This document shows positions 20,666 through 33,773 of a stretch of DNA of 64,000 nucleotides, one piece after another; within the stretch, counting starts at the first letter, position 1; each line of letters begins with the position of its first letter. Made by a program: the position numbers and the translations under genes. The DNA comes from Glebionis coronaria. Lineage: Eukaryota > Streptophyta > Magnoliopsida > Asterales > Asteraceae. The stretch lies in NCBI GenBank assembly GCA_025667525.1, contig CM046877.1, positions 260,683,706 to 260,747,705 on the forward strand, read 5' to 3'. Under the pieces are notes generated by a model that was given only the letters and a program-made list of their open reading frames with translations, had not been told where the DNA came from and searched no databases.

Positions 20666-23266
20666 TCTAACACCCCCAATTTACATCGCGTAGCGGAAAT
20701 ACACAATTGGGTGCTAGACACAAGTATCATCACACAAGGTATATTGAACGACTCAAATGAGGCTTTTACACATAAAGATAAATAAGATTTTGAAACATTA
20801 GTCTAAAACATAATTTTTATCCCATAAATACTGAAACAACATCAGAGAAAAGAGATTAGTCCCCCAGGGATCTCGACCATCAAACCACAAAGTTTTAGTA
20901 TAGTACACATGACATTAGACAAATTGTTAATAAGTAAAAGGGAAAGAAAATAGTTTTAGACCACAACACTTCAAAAGCAAACCCACAACATTCCACAGCA
21001 ATGCTCCACCATCGTTCACCTTCGATTACTTGAAACACATACTTAAACGAGTCAACAATAATGTTGAGCGAGTCCATAGGTTTAACAAATCACATTTTAA
21101 GACAAGAGTAAAATCAATCATAATCATTTTATAGCATTGTCGTGCACATAATCTATATCAAGGCAACTCATCTTCTTGCCGTAGCTATAAAATTATATTT
21201 AAGCTCATGACACCGACCCTTAACCAATTAGTCACCTACGCCAAATGTCAGCATGACTAGATAAAACCATTACCCCTCTAGGGTATTAGTTTCTAGATAT
21301 ATACCCATATCTCATTCATCATAATTACCCCTCTAAGAGATTACTCAACGTACAAATCTTGACCGAGATAGAGTGGTTAACCCCGTAGTACTACCATTTG
21401 AATAACCGGCTATTCCCAACTCACAACATCAAGTCAGAACATAGTTAACGGTTCATGAAATTAGGGCCTTTAGCAACAAGGTACTCAATACAATTCAAGG
21501 CAACATTAGGCAACATTCGGGTCCAAACAATCATTCATGACTTGTGTTCATTTTATTTTAAATAGAATGTATCCCCCTCGCGTGTTTAAAATCATTTAAT
21601 AACTAGTATGAAGCGAGGCTACAGACTCACCTTAGTACAAGAGATCTAACAAGATGATCGTCGATGATAAGTGATGCCTTGCAAACACGAGAACCGTAAC
21701 CTATCAAATAAGACGCGTTCATAAAATCATAAAATCACGACAAACCCGAAATAAATCAATACAAGCGATACTATTATACTCTTCTACGTGGTTACTTTAT
21801 TAATCTATACTCTCGATAAAAAATCTGCCGGCACATACCAAATGTACAAGCTCATTTACCCAACTTAGACACGTCAAAATTTTATGAAACGACTCACAGA
21901 ACTCGCTTACTATCCATAGAAAGTCCTCCAAATAGTTCGTCAAAAGATTTTACTTCTAAGACTCCCTGCCCGACACATCTTTGACTTACAAAAACCGGAC
22001 AGTTTTACGTCATCGACTCATACAACCATTTTGACTTCTCTAATCAACTTCATTTAAAAAATCGACACTTAGGTTTGAAAATAGACTCACCGACCTAGGT
22101 TTACATACTTAGAACAGTCCTTGACTCATTTTAAAACTCATTCTATAGTCCCGAGATTCGATCTAAATATCGACAACAACTTCAAATTGTGTCGATATTC
22201 GTCTCCCTGTACACACATAATCAAACCATCATAACTTCACACTCGCTTGGAGTTAGAACCTCTAATTTATATCAAATCAAAGCTAATGAAATTATATACA
22301 ACACTATCCTATTAGTTAAACAATTATTCAAACATAAGACATCCAAAAACAGCCCAGAACTCACTGCCCTAATTTATCCTTCTAAATCTCACATAAAATC
22401 ATACTTTCCAACAATTCCAACCACTTTTCTATCATTCATATTCCCCTAATACCAACTTATATCATTATTAACACTTGTATGATTCATAAAAATAAAAACA
22501 AAGATCAAAATCAAACTTTTTCATTAAAACAACATGATCATAGCTAGATCATTACATGCATGACCATCTATCATTCTCACCAACCCTAGTTCATAACAAA
22601 AAATAAAACCTCATGCATGTTGGAAAATTTAGTATCATTAGAACCACCTTTTGATTTTAGGAAGTGGTCTTGTTTTAGTTTTGATATATTCTAGCTCAAA
22701 ATCAAGAAAAAATTAGGGTTTGTGTTGGTTTGTAGCTCATGGTAGAGAGAAGAAAAAAGGGAGGTGGGATGAATTTTTGGTATACTTGATTAACTATGTG
22801 TTTCTATGTTAGGTTGAAGTTTATATATGGTAAGTGGAAGGGCTACTTTTGCCTTTATTTCAGAGTTTTGGACTAAAAAGAAAATAGTTAATTAAAAAGC
22901 GGGAAATGACTATTAGTCAATTTTGAAAATATTCATGAGGATCGGGTTTCATAAAAATACTTCTTAAAAGTTAAAACGCATCATAAATATAATAATATCG
23001 TTTCTCGACTCGCCTCAACACGTCATTAAAAAGAAAACATCGAAAATATCAAACATCGAACAATCGATAATAAAACGTAAAATATTGGGCATCTGTCGAC
23101 ATCACGTTTACAAATAATCCTCATACTAGTTAAAATGCAAAAATAAACCTCCTCACATTGGTTTAAACTTAAACCATCAAAAGAAAAAATCATTCAAGCT
23201 CATCAAAAATTTCAAAAATATTCATAAAATAAGATTAAGCAATGACCTCGGTTTCAGTTTATCACA
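20666..23266 (-). repeat. 3' LTR of G1 (2601 bp)
   Basis: Collinear with 51731-54239. On the minus strand it starts TGTGATAAAC after a polypurine tract and ends GTGTTAGA rather than the usual ...ACA. Small open frames inside it (for example 22189-22449) are not supported as genes. Confidence 0.85.
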
Positions 23267-23280
23267 TCCCCTCCTTCTTA
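23267..23280 (-). promoter_or_regulatory. polypurine tract of G1
   Basis: TAAGAAGGAGGGGA on the minus strand, immediately before the LTR start TGTGAT. Confidence 0.8.
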
Positions 23281-23311
23281 AAGAGAGCGACGTCCCGGTG
23301 CTTAACCCTTC

Positions 23312-24235
23312 TCAAAACAAATGATGATACTTTTCCCTAAAGAAGTCCTCACGTTCCCAGGTAAACTCAGGTCCGCGTCTAGAATTCCATCCCACTTTCA
23401 CAATCGGAATCTTACTATGCTTCAACCTTTTAACTTCTCTATCCATAATTTCTACCGGTTCCTCTATAAAATGCAACTTATCATCAAGTTGGATTTCCTC
23501 CAACGGAATAACCAAATCCCTTTCTACTAAACACTTCTTCTATTAGACACCTGAAAAGTATTATCAATAGCCCTAAGTTCATCCGGCAATTCTGACTTAT
23601 AAGCAACCAATCCAATTCGTTGAATAATCTTAAACGGTCCAATATATCTCGAGCTCAACTTTCCTCTCTTTCCAAAACGAATCACACCCTTCCATGGCGA
23701 TATTTTCAGCATACCCATATCTCCTACTTCAAATTCTAACAGTTTCCTTCTATTATCAGCATAACTCTTTTGTCTACTCCGGGCATATAACAAACGCTTC
23801 TTAATTTGCACAATCTTTTCAGTTGTCTCAAAATCATTTCAGGTCCAGTCAATTGACTCTCTCCTACATCACTCCAACACACTAGAGATCTACACTTACG
23901 TCCATACAAACCTTCAAATGGTGCGGCTTTAATACTAGCGTGATAACTATTGCTATACGAAAATTCCACCAATGGCAAATTTATATCCCAACTATTTCCG
24001 AAATCAGTAACACACGCTCGAACCATATCCTCTAACGTTTGAATCGTCCTCTCACTTTGTACATCAGTGTCTGGATGATATGTTGTACTCAAACTAAACT
24101 CTGTTCCCATCGCTTTCTAAAGAGATTTCCAAAACTCTAAGGTAAACCTACTATCATGATTTGAAATTATCGACAAAGTAACACCATGTCGACAAACAAT
24201 CTCCTTCACATATACAGTTGTCAATCTTTCCATAG
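23312..24235 (-). pseudogene. G1 integrase core (C-terminal part) and chromodomain-like tail
   Basis: Read from 24235 down. [17 protein letters not shown] leads into the catalytic core, where the second Asp is Asn (ISNHDSRF; codon at 24159-24161). The catalytic Glu ([12 protein letters not shown]) lies 35 residues later. A TAG at 24117-24119 falls where G2 has Gln. Then come [26 protein letters not shown], a frameshift near 23800, the [16 protein letters not shown] block, another frameshift, and the tail VGWNSRRGPEFTWERED...HLF. The two substitutions and three reading-frame breaks make it inactive. Integrase would insert the cDNA in the nucleus, with the tail guiding site choice. Confidence 0.85.
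24231..24235. other. left target-site copy of A2 (CATAG)
   Basis: CATAG before A2 and CATAC at 43972-43976 after it. Four of five bases match, and the integrase frame continues across once A2 is removed. Confidence 0.7.
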
Positions 24236-24968
24236 TGATGTAGGGTAAAATACGTCTTTTGGGAAAAAGATCGTAAACGTGGTAAGTATTAAATGTTCGT
24301 TTAGGAAAACGAAAGCACTTATGACCCTTTATGTGGGATCGTTCTCAAGGAGGCTTGGTGTGTGTTAAGAGATGATTAATTTGTGATTAAATTGATGAGA
24401 GAAGAGAAAGAAAAAGACGAATTATGCTAAAAATTACCCTACGACGTAAAAAACGTATAATCGTAAAATTCGACGAAAAATGAAAGTGACCTAAAAATTA
24501 CCAAAAAAATTACCTTAAATCAAGAAAAATGTAATTAACACAAAAATACAAACAAAAAATTCCAAAACCTTTTTAATAATTTTATATTAATTTTCAAAGT
24601 TAATTAAAAACCCTAAAATTAAATAAAATCAAAAATAAGTAAATTTGAAAATTTAATGGATGTAAACCTCAAATTACTTAATTAAAACTTAAAAACTATT
24701 TTTTCAAATTTTTAGAACACTTTATTCTATTTTTTAATTACTTTCTGAAATTAAAAGTAAAAATAATCATAAAAAATTAAATATAAACGTGAAAAATAAA
24801 ATTTTTAATCCAAAAAGTCCTAAATCTATCCAAGTACAAGTGAAAATTGAAAAACAGTAACTACCCTAGATAAATAAGCTGAAATCAGCTTATTTATAAT
24901 CTGAATGTTTAAATAAGCTACAAATTAAAACACCTTTAGTAATTAATAAAGCAAGAGTTAAGCAGTCA

Positions 24969-25041
24969 AAGGCCCTAGGGCAACTGGTTAACGCGTTTGT
25001 GTGTGAGAGGAGTGGCGCAGGTTCGAGTCCTGGCCACATCC
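24969..25041 (+). other. tRNA-like segment with Pol III A and B boxes (A2 3' LTR)
   Basis: A box TAGGGCAACTGG (24976-24987) fits TRGNNNARYNGG at all but one position of the full consensus. B box GGTTCGAGTCC is at 25020-25030. The segment ends CCTGGCCACATCC. The 5' flank does not pair with the 3' end as an acceptor stem, so it is tRNA-like, not a tRNA gene. It is antisense to A2, as in A1. Confidence 0.55.
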
Positions 25042-26794
25042 ATTTTGTTAAACTTTTTTTTTACTTTTCTTTTTGCAAAAACTTGAAACTGGTGATTTAC
25101 TAACTATGAAATCACAAAAACTTTTAAAATCTAACAAGATTTAAGCCTAGAAATTACAAAAACGTGCCCAGATTAACAAAACTTGATACAGTAACCCAAT
25201 GAATCAAAAAATAGTTCTATCCGAGAACCAAATCGTTCTCAGACAATACTAGAAAGCAACTGATGATATTAGAGTCTGATTTTGGTTTGTTTATGATGGT
25301 TGCTTGTTATCTGTTGGACAAGGGGGCACCACCACAACCAGTTGGGTTGTGGGGAGTCACAATAAGCAAGAAAACACCAACTAAAACACAAAATTCACAC
25401 AATCATGGGCAAAATCACTTACTGGGATGGACAATGGGTGTCTGCTAGTTAAGGTCTGATGCAAATGGTCAAATTATGAGATTAAGACCACCATAAACCT
25501 CTAAAATATCTACCAAAACACAAGTAGACAGATTCAATACCTAGAGTACAATAAACTCTAACAGATTCCAAATTTTGAAGCACAAAAATTGCTAAAACAA
25601 GGCAGTTTCTATGCTTACTGATTAACTTGGCATTTTCAAGCAAAAAACATGCAACTTACTTAAAAATACTATCAAACTAAATACCAAACACTGATAAACA
25701 TACAAATCACCTATCTAAGTGGGTTAAGACAGAATAAGGGCCAACAACTTGTCAAGCACTTGTCCTAAATCCTAGTCCCAAACACCCCTTCAATTTCTGT
25801 ATATGCAAATTAACAAACCAAATGCTTTCAAACTTAACCAAATTGATTCAAACTACTTCTAACATGCATACCAAACTTAAAACAGCATAATCAAACAAGA
25901 AAACCAACAATTAAGCAGGCAATACTGACAATCTCATAAATCACATAGTAAGACTAAAAAACATGACAAAATGGGGTTCAAAGCCTTACCCTGGCTGACT
26001 GCCTTCAAAATGACTTGTAAGAGAGCTTATATGAGGTTATAGGAGGTGTAGAGAGGGCTTGCTGGTGGAATCACAATGGACCCAAAACCTAGAACAATAT
26101 CTTCAAAGGAAAATAAAACAAGTGAATGGAGATGAGACCTTGATCCTTGTTTGGTTCCTGCACAACACCACAAGATTAAGAACAACCTTCAAACTTATAT
26201 AAGCTGATGCTCATAAGCTTGTATCAACAGCTTATGAGCAGGCTAATATAAGTAGTGAGTTGAGAATAGAAAATGTAACCAAAAAAACTTTAACAAATGA
26301 TTTGAAACCACCAAACTTTCTAAAAACATGAAACCCTTTTTAAACCTAATGTTAAACCAACATAAACCACTTGAGATTAACAAATTAAACTCAATAAACC
26401 AATCTCAGGCATCCACTTTCACTTCCTCCTGAGATTGGTCTTAAGTTTGAGTGAAAACCTAAGAAAAACGTTTTCTTTTGTCCTATTCTTTCCAATTAAA
26501 CCTTAATACCCAAGAAGAACCTCCTACTGATACAACCTTAACAAGAAATCCTTGACAGGATTCTTTGAAAAACAAACACTTTTAACCAATTTTTCTTGAC
26601 AAGAAAACAATGATTACAAAGGACTTAACAAATCAGATTTTGGAACTCAGCTTTTTCATACAAGTCAATAAAAATTTTAAATAACTGAAAAGGAATTAAA
26701 TTTCACTGAAAATACCAACTTTCATTAAGAAAAACAAGTTACAAAGACTTTGTAAAAAAACTGGAACAAAGGGTAATGCACATCCTACGTACTC

Positions 26795-26802
26795 CTTATA
26801 TA
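26795..26802 (-). promoter_or_regulatory. TATA box in A2 3' LTR
   Basis: TATATAAG on the minus strand; the 5' LTR copy is at 42865-42872. Confidence 0.55.
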
Positions 26803-27899
26803 AGCTCAAAGAGAAGCCTCTAGAATCTCTAAACCCTAAAGCAATGAATTTCTAGTCTTGCCCCTTGGTTTGAATATTTCTTGGTCAAATTGGTGATCCA
26901 TGACTTCTTGTGGTCTTCACATGGGATGTGCCTGCTGTTTATTCCATCTTGACCGTTTGTTAAAGCTTTGGGTCCAAGCAAATTCATCCAACCATTCATG
27001 TTGTCAATTTTTGGGGGTTGAGGGAAAGTGATGGGTGCAGAGGAGGGTCCTACCCATCACATCGGTGTGTTGGAATTACATTTTTGGTGTGGTATGGGTT
27101 TAGTATATGGTTGATTAACGATTTGGAAAAGGAAAAACAAAAACCCTTTTTTTGGGTTAATTAGATCTGGGTTTGATTTGGGTTTATAGGGGATTATGGA
27201 TAATATTTAATCTGTTTTGGGATTAATGGGTTTTTTTAAAAAATGTTAAGGAGGGAAAACATAATAACTGATTAATAAATCAGTTATTAGTTTGGGTGGA
27301 GGGTGACGTGGAGTGGAGGGGAGTTTTGATTGGTTGATGGGTTAAGTGGGGTGAGGTGGCGTGATGTGAGTGGAGGGATGAGGTTTCGTTGTCTGCCAGA
27401 AAAGGCCCCTAGAATCCCATTATATGTTCAAACAAAGACTGGCAGCCCATACACTCCTTTTCCTTTATAAATAACTTTCCACATTTGTCACTTTTGGCCA
27501 ATACTTTGCAAATCTTTGAATCAAGGACCATCCATGCAATATTTGCATTCTTCAAGGCTAGTAATGACATGTCTTCAAACTTCAAGGATGTATCTTGTAC
27601 AAATGAATAGTGGAGGGTCATTTGTAACAAGTCTTCAAAGATGAGGGACCAAAGTTGACAATTCTTCAATCTTCAAGGATATTTTTGGAAATTCATGATT
27701 CGGGTCCGGTTCCTTGTGCGGCTTTGTTTCCCGTATTCGTTTTTACATGTTCCTTGAGATCTTTTGTCATTCCCTCAATATCCATACCTAAAAATACACA
27801 AGTAACAAACACAAGCATATATTTGGCATTTTTGATGATATTTTATGCATTTAAAGCCCGTTTTGGACGATGAGACTATGTATAAAGGCAGTCTCATCA

Positions 27900-29789
27900 C
27901 TCGCACATACTAAACCATTGCCTTGCCCTCACGAAATTCTAGAATAGAGTATCGTAGCACCTCCAAAATTCATTTTTATTCACTTTTATTGAATGATAAA
28001 CTAGCTACACTATTACTATTGCTACTACTTGCGTTATAGACATAATGTATGATTTTCATCATGATTAAGTGACTTTTGGGATCATAGAACAAGAACACGT
28101 GAATGCTTCGATAGAAATAATTTTGTCGTTCTCGATTTTCACCCAATTCCATGCTAAGCGTGTAACGAGAACATTGTTATTATAAGTTAGCAACACAATC
28201 ATATCTCATGGGTGTTAATTTAAACCTAAACTCCCTTATTCCTAATTGGTATCTCTTATATTTTATTTTGTCTTAATGATCACGAGGATACATCATTGAC
28301 TTATGCGTGAATAGAGATTCAGTCTAAAAATAGAGTCTTAACGGTGTAATCAAAATCATCGAATTAATAATTCACCCTAATAGACAACGATGTAAAAAAA
28401 TTAAGTCAACAAGAAGGATCGATAAACACGGTTTTATAACGGTTTTGAACATGAGACTTATTACCAAGACTTTTATACGCCCGCTAACGGAAGGGCCTTA
28501 TTATCATAGGTTTACCTCCATCTTTTATTCAACTTCGCCATGAAGCTTTTATTATGACTTCGGTCTCGCCTTGCCTTTTATTATCCTCCATCATCGATGG
28601 TTTTATTATGGCCAAAGACGTATATCCTCACGCTAAAGCGAATTTTGGATCTTTAAAGCTTCAAAGATTAAGGCTTGATTCACTTTCAATTTGGGCATAG
28701 ATTTTTCGGCCTTGTTAGCTTTAAATTTTTGCTTAACTTAGGTGAGCACTTGAAATCTTATTATTAGGTGAAGCTTTCGATTATTCGGGTTGCCAATACT
28801 TCAAAACCGTGACGCTGGCGATACCTTAATGTTTTCCTAATTTAATTACATGGAAGCTACTAAAAAAATTAGAAAACAACAATAGTGACTAAACCGCTAA
28901 ATCAATATTTATTAACAATTTATTATACAAAAGCGTGGGGAGAATAAGCTAATAATTACTACACATGAGATTGTGATGATTACGAGACTTATAAATAACT
29001 CTATCATTTCTCGTCCTCATTTAAGAGACTTAGCCTAAAAATTTAAGGAATCGAAGCTAAGTGCTCAACGCGCACGGTCGAGTCAAAAATTACTCTTATT
29101 CTCACCATTGGAAAACCTACATTCGTGTCTTAAACACTTATGAAAAATGAGAAAAATTTTAAAATTTGGCCATTTTTAGCCTTATTTTGCAACAAAACGA
29201 TAAACAAAGAGATAAACTTTGGAAAGCGTGAAGGTTTGGCAAGGCAAGTAGCTATTCACCCCCCCATACTAAAGTTAAACATTGTCCTCAATGTTTCGAG
29301 TCTAAGGGTTGGAAAACCCCCATACTAGAGACGTAGTCGAATGCCTTATCTAGAATGAAAACGGTGTAACCGTTAAATCAATAGCCGTTTATAAAGTGTG
29401 CTATAAACCTAAGGTTAGAATCATCAAAGGATATATCATATGGATATTGATAAAGTCTTCAAAGCAAACGATCGAATGCTCCCATAAACGAATACGAGAG
29501 GCTCCAATCGTGAAGATCATGATAATCTAAAATCCACAATTCACAAACAACCACGGAACAAAGGTTGGAAGGGCACAAATCCCCTCACATTAAACTAATT
29601 AGAAAGCGATAATATTTACATGGATAAGCATGGGACTCCCCCACGAGGCACCTTGTTTTTGATAACCGAGTCAAAATCACGACTCGAATCCCCTATAAAT
29701 GTGATCATTTAGGGATAATCATGATATGGTCAATTTTTTTGGCGGGGCTTACATGATAAACAAGGCCCAAAAACAACCGGTATTAAGGA
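27900..29789 (-). other. 3' non-coding region of A2
   Basis: No supported gene. Two polypurine-like motifs (reverse complement of TAGTATGGGGG) occur at 29257-29273 and 29316-29330. The real PPT position next to the LTR (27900-27917, minus) reads GGTTTAGTATGTGCGAG, a degenerate form. Confidence 0.6.
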
Positions 29790-30471
29790 CTAAGTCCTTT
29801 CATGATGCAAAATACCGGGATCGAAGACGGCGTTCTCATTTTCATTGGATAAACAAATCAACGCCACTTCAAAATGTGCCAACACAAACCCAAAGGGTTT
29901 AAAGAAAATAGATGAGAAGAAATAGAAGGGTGGAACAATGTGTAAGTCACAAAAACCATGAGATACTCGAGGTAGACTCACACCAATCAAATAGAATGAT
30001 TTTCCATTTATTGCATCGGTGGAAGACCGAGATTTCCATTTATAAGAAATTCTAGGATCAAATATCTCGTCCTCGGTGGAGAAAGGGGAGGGAACATAAG
30101 GGGCTTCCCCTACACTAGGTCCACACAAAGCATCGTCAAAAGGAGAAGACGAGCTTGTAGCACTCAAAACACGAAGTGATGACGGAGTTAGCATTGTAGA
30201 AAAATCTTTTAAATCCAATTCATAATTTTTTCCTTTTTCATCTTTTAAACTCTCCTTATGAAAACCCGACTTGATTATGTCAAAAATATTTTGTGTTTCT
30301 AAAATGATGTTAGTCACACTAAACTCACATTTGAAAACCGTTTTGGTTTTGGTGGTGGTAAGTTCTCAAAACGTTTGTCGACAAAGAAAACCTCCCCATC
30401 GGGGTTAACATATTCATCTTCCGAAGAATCATTCGTGATTGGAGACGTAGGCTTAACACTCTTAACCTCCA
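29790..30471 (-). pseudogene. conserved unknown coding region of A2, after protease
   Basis: Contains DEYVNPDGEVFFVDKRFENL in the end of the 30760-30314 open stretch. After a frame change come FDIIKSGFHKESLKDEKGK and LDLKDFSTMLTPSS in 30317-29790, then PFDDALCGPSVGEAP. It is homologous to A1 12560-13180. It is acidic, and I recognise no function. A2 lacks the KEYVYLIQKGICKF part seen in A1, so about 0.5 kb differs between the copies. Confidence 0.6.
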
Positions 30472-30945
30472 CCAGCGGAGGGGATGGAAAATCGTTTTTA
30501 TCATCAACTCCTAACACTCTTTTTGAAATTCTTTTGCAAATGTTTTTGATGGGATTAACATTGTTCAAAGACGTGACAGAATACACATGAGAAAGCGTAG
30601 AGTTTTGAGTTGCATTTATGACGAGTTCTTCCTCATTGAAACATAGAGTAATTTTCCTAGCATGCGCATCGATAAGTGCTCTCGAAGTATCCAAAAATGA
30701 TCGACCTAAAATAAGAGGAACTTTAGGATCGATGGGAATGCCAACAACGATAAAGTCCACTAGATATTAAACTTTCCAACTTTCACGAAGACGTACTCGG
30801 CGACTCCACAAGCTAGAATCGTAGAATGATCGGCCATCTTGATTGACATTCTTGAAGGAGTGAGATTAGGAAGATTGAGCGACTTAAAAATCTCAAGAGG
30901 CATCAAATTTATACTAGCACCAAGATCGGCCAAGGCGTAGCATTC
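30472..30945 (-). pseudogene. A2 retropepsin-like protease, broken
   Basis: After the TAG at 30946-30948 the frame reads ALADLGASINLMP, with the catalytic Asp intact. It stops near 30766; a frameshift then leads into the 30760-30314 open stretch, which has IPIDPKVPLILGRSFLDTSR and ALIDAHARKITLCF, the second half of the fold. An active-site motif is thus present, but the coding frame is broken twice. The protease would cut Gag into its mature parts. Confidence 0.75.
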
Positions 30946-33030
30946 CTACATATCTTGTATTGCACATGGGATTAAAAATTTTCTGGGATCACCGACTTTT
31001 TGAGGTATGCGGCTAAGAGAAACCGAAGAACAACTAGACGACTTTTGAAATTTCTCTTTGTTATTCAAAATACTTTTGAAGTTCGCGGCAAATCGAGGCA
31101 TCATGACCAAGGCGTCAGCAAAACTTATATTAAAATGCAAGTCACGAAACATTTTCATAAAAAGTTCAAATTGATAATTATTTCGTTCTTGTGCCTTTTC
31201 CTTGTTTTGTCTTGAACGGTAAGGTAAGGGTGGTGTGGGTTGGGGCATAGGCAACGGCCTTGGAATCTCGGGTTCCACTATTGGTATTGGTTCAACCGTA
31301 GGTGTGGTTTTAGCAGTACTTCGTGGGCTTGGAATTTGCTCCTTTTCTACCACCACCTCGGGTTCTTTCTCTGTTTCCTTCTCCGTAGAAGTACTTGGAC
31401 GAGAAATGTGTTCTTTGAAAGTTTTACGACTACGAGAAGTAATAAACTTCAATTCTCCTTTAGGGTTTATGATGGTATCACTAGGAAGACCACCCGAAGA
31501 AGAAGGTTTACACATGATAGCTTCAAACATTTTTCCCATTCGATCTTCAAACTTAGATTGCCTAGCATCCACTTTTAACAACTCTTGCTTAATTTCATGT
31601 TGACCTTGCTCCATTTTTTGTTGATTTTGTTGGAGACGTTGAACATTTCCTTCCATTTTATTAGCATGATTTTTCAATTCATTAGCAAGTTCGTTTTTAA
31701 GCTCTTTTTTCAACTCGGATCTTAAGCTAATTATCTCACGTTGCATGTTATCAAACTTAGCATCGTTTGCCTTTGCATATTCTAAAAATTCTCCATTAAG
31801 ATTTTTAGTGTGAGCATTTTGAAAACCTTGTGTGGTATTTTTAAAATCAGGGTTTTGGTTTTGGTTTGGAATTTGCCCATTTCCACTTTGATAATTACCC
31901 TTGTTGTAGTTACGTTGATTTCCTTGATAAGCACCATTTTGATTGTTTCGATAGTTGTTAGCATTTTGATTTTGTGGAGCTTGATTTTGGCGGGAACCTT
32001 GACCGTTTTGGTAATAAGTTCTCGTGGCTACATAAGCATTCGAAGTGTTACCATCCGCGGTAATGCACTCGGAAAAATCATGAGCTCCACCACATGAAAT
32101 ACAACTCTTGGCAACCGCTTTAACCGATGCGGAATTCAAAGCATCTTGTGCTTTCCAATGAGTCATAAGTTTCGAAAAACTATCGAAAAACCGATTCTCC
32201 TCATTTGCTTCATCTTGCAAGGCACTCATGTTACGAGACGACGATGACGAACCCATAGTGGCAACACTCGGTGTGTTACAAGAGCTATAAACTTTAGACC
32301 TATTCTCAATAATTTTTAAAGCCTCATCGGTCGTTTTGCACAAAAAATTACCACCCGCGGCGGCATTTAAGTAATCTCGTTCATGATCATTAAGCCCATT
32401 ATAAAAAGTGTCAATTTGATGCAATTCGGAAAAATCATGGTGTGGACATTCATGTAACATTTCTTTAAACCTTTCCCAAGCCATTGAAAAACTCTCATTA
32501 GACCTTTGAGTAAATCGTGAAATCTTGTTTTTCAAATGTGTTGTTTTAGATGGTGGAAAAAATTGATTCACAAACTTAGAAACGAGATCACCCCACGTCA
32601 AAATCGAATTTGGGGGTTCTTTCTCGAGCCATATCTTGGCGGGTCCATCTAACGAGTATGGAAACAACATCATCTTAATGGCATCGTGGGGTACATCCTT
32701 AAACTTGCTTGTCGCGGTGAGACGATTGAATTGCCTAATGTGATAATGTGGGTTGTCTTTTTCGTGTCCGCGAAACTTGTTGGCTTGAAGCATAGACATT
32801 AAACCCGTCTTGATCTCGAAGTTCTCCACAAGGATGGCGGGAATCACAATGGCCTCTCCAAAACCCTCGGTGGGTGCTTGAAGCAACTCCATCATAGTAC
32901 GATTAGCCATGATAGCTTCTTGTTCTACAATAGGTTCCTCACTTGGAGTCTCCTCACTAGAAGGTGTTGGTGTGTTTTCCTTTCGATTACGACATTTATG
33001 TGCACGTCTTGCTTGGTTGCGAGTTTGCAT
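30946..33030 (-). CDS. A2 gag, long open frame (Athila type)
   Basis: An open frame reaches 33060; I prefer the Met at 33030 (MQTRNQ...) because A1's gag begins the same way (MRTRSK...). Counting from 33060, the order is a charged N-terminus, the motif TMMELLQAPTEGFG (about 55-68), the capsid core from FRGHEKDNPHYHIRQFNRL (about 96) through PAKIWLEKEPPNSILTWGDL and ECPHHDFSELHQIDTFYNGL, AAGGNFLCKTT, a short CCHC-like CISCGGAHDFSEC (about 325), an Asn/Gln/Tyr-rich stretch (350-415), a predicted coiled coil (430-520, SLRSELKKELKNELANEL), and a Pro-rich linker. It ends with a TAG just before protease. It would encode a structural protein forming particles in the cytoplasm. It is the most complete Athila gag here. 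Confidence 0.85.
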   Translation of the reverse strand: MQTRNQARRAHKCRNRKENTPTPSSEETPSEEPIVEQEAIMANRTMMELLQAPTEGFGEAIVIPAILVENFEIKTGLMSMLQANKFRGHEKDNPHYHIRQFNRLTATSKFKDVPHDAIKMMLFPYSLDGPAKIWLEKEPPNSILTWGDLVSKFVNQFFPPSKTTHLKNKISRFTQRSNESFSMAWERFKEMLHECPHHDFSELHQIDTFYNGLNDHERDYLNAAAGGNFLCKTTDEALKIIENRSKVYSSCNTPSVATMGSSSSSRNMSALQDEANEENRFFDSFSKLMTHWKAQDALNSASVKAVAKSCISCGGAHDFSECITADGNTSNAYVATRTYYQNGQGSRQNQAPQNQNANNYRNNQNGAYQGNQRNYNKGNYQSGNGQIPNQNQNPDFKNTTQGFQNAHTKNLNGEFLEYAKANDAKFDNMQREIISLRSELKKELKNELANELKNHANKMEGNVQRLQQNQQKMEQGQHEIKQELLKVDARQSKFEDRMGKMFEAIMCKPSSSGGLPSDTIINPKGELKFITSRSRKTFKEHISRPSTSTEKETEKEPEVVVEKEQIPSPRSTAKTTPTVEPIPIVEPEIPRPLPMPQPTPPLPYRSRQNKEKAQERNNYQFELFMKMFRDLHFNISFADALVMMPRFAANFKSILNNKEKFQKSSSCSSVSLSRIPQKVGDPRKFLIPCAIQDM

Positions 33031-33755
33031 AAACGTCACGTACAACGTGGGGATGAGCAAAGAAGATTCTTTTTGGTGTTTTTGAGTTTTTCCATTTTTT
33101 GGATTTTTGATTGTTCTTTTTTTTTGGATTTTGGAATTGTATTAAGGAGACAAAAATCTACAAATCTCCTCCTTAATCAAATCTCTTGATTAAAGAAGCC
33201 TCAAGGAATGAAAACAATCACGTGAAGTGAACGCCTTCGATGACTTTAGAACGTTGGTGGAACACCAAAACGTTCAACAGGGTTTAATCAAATGAAACCA
33301 AGAAAATATATATGATATGTAGATAATACTTTGGGCGGCAAAACCCTCGATTAGCTTTCAATCTCAAAATACTCACAAGCAAGCGGGGAAACGAGGTCGC
33401 GCGAAGCACTTAAGAGCCTTTTTCCTTAGGGTATATTTTATAATACCCGCCTTATACCCACCTTATAGTTTGTATTTTTCAAAATCGAGCTTCACGAAAG
33501 TATTTATCTATTTTTGCCTTTTCTTTCTTGTTTGAGATTCGAATACAATGATTGAGTAATGACCTCCCAATCAAGGTTGTATTTTCACACTTTTGGAGTA
33601 CTTGTGAATTTATTGTTCTACGTATACAATATAGTAATAGTATTCACACAAAAAACGAAAAACCGATAATACGTATTAGTAGAGTGCTACTAATACAAAT
33701 ACTATTTATGGTTAGTATAAAAACAACAATTGTTCAAATAAAAACACAACACGCC
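33031..33755 (-). other. untranslated leader of A2
   Basis: About 0.7 kb between PBS and gag with no supported gene. It shares blocks with the A1 leader, such as the CACCAACGTTC and CTTCGCG-containing stretches. Confidence 0.6.
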
Positions 33756-33773
33756 TCCCCGACAGCAGCGCCA
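33756..33773 (-). promoter_or_regulatory. primer binding site of A2 (tRNA-Asp type)
   Basis: TGGCGCTGCTGTCGGGGA on the minus strand, three bases after the LTR end. It is close to the Athila PBS TGGCGCCGTTGCCGGGGA. Confidence 0.82.

Larger units (their letters stand above)
24236..27899 (-). repeat. 3' LTR of A2 (3664 bp)
   Basis: On the minus strand it starts TGATGAGACT at 27899 and ends CCCTACATCA at 24236. It matches the 5' LTR without T (about 3669 bp). It has the same terminal inverted repeat as A1 with a different loop, and a TATATAAG box at 26795-26802. No gene is supported in it; open frames such as 25263-25448 and 27655-27873 are chance. Confidence 0.88.

Noticed and set aside
24969..25041. 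A true tRNA gene
   Set aside because: A and B boxes and a T-arm are present, but the acceptor stem does not pair and the segment is a repeated part of LTRs. I record it only as tRNA-like.
31235..31603. Plus-strand open frames opposite the A2 gag linker (also 31810-32097)
   Set aside because: Shadows of the Pro/Thr-rich and Asn/Gln-rich gag codons on the minus strand.
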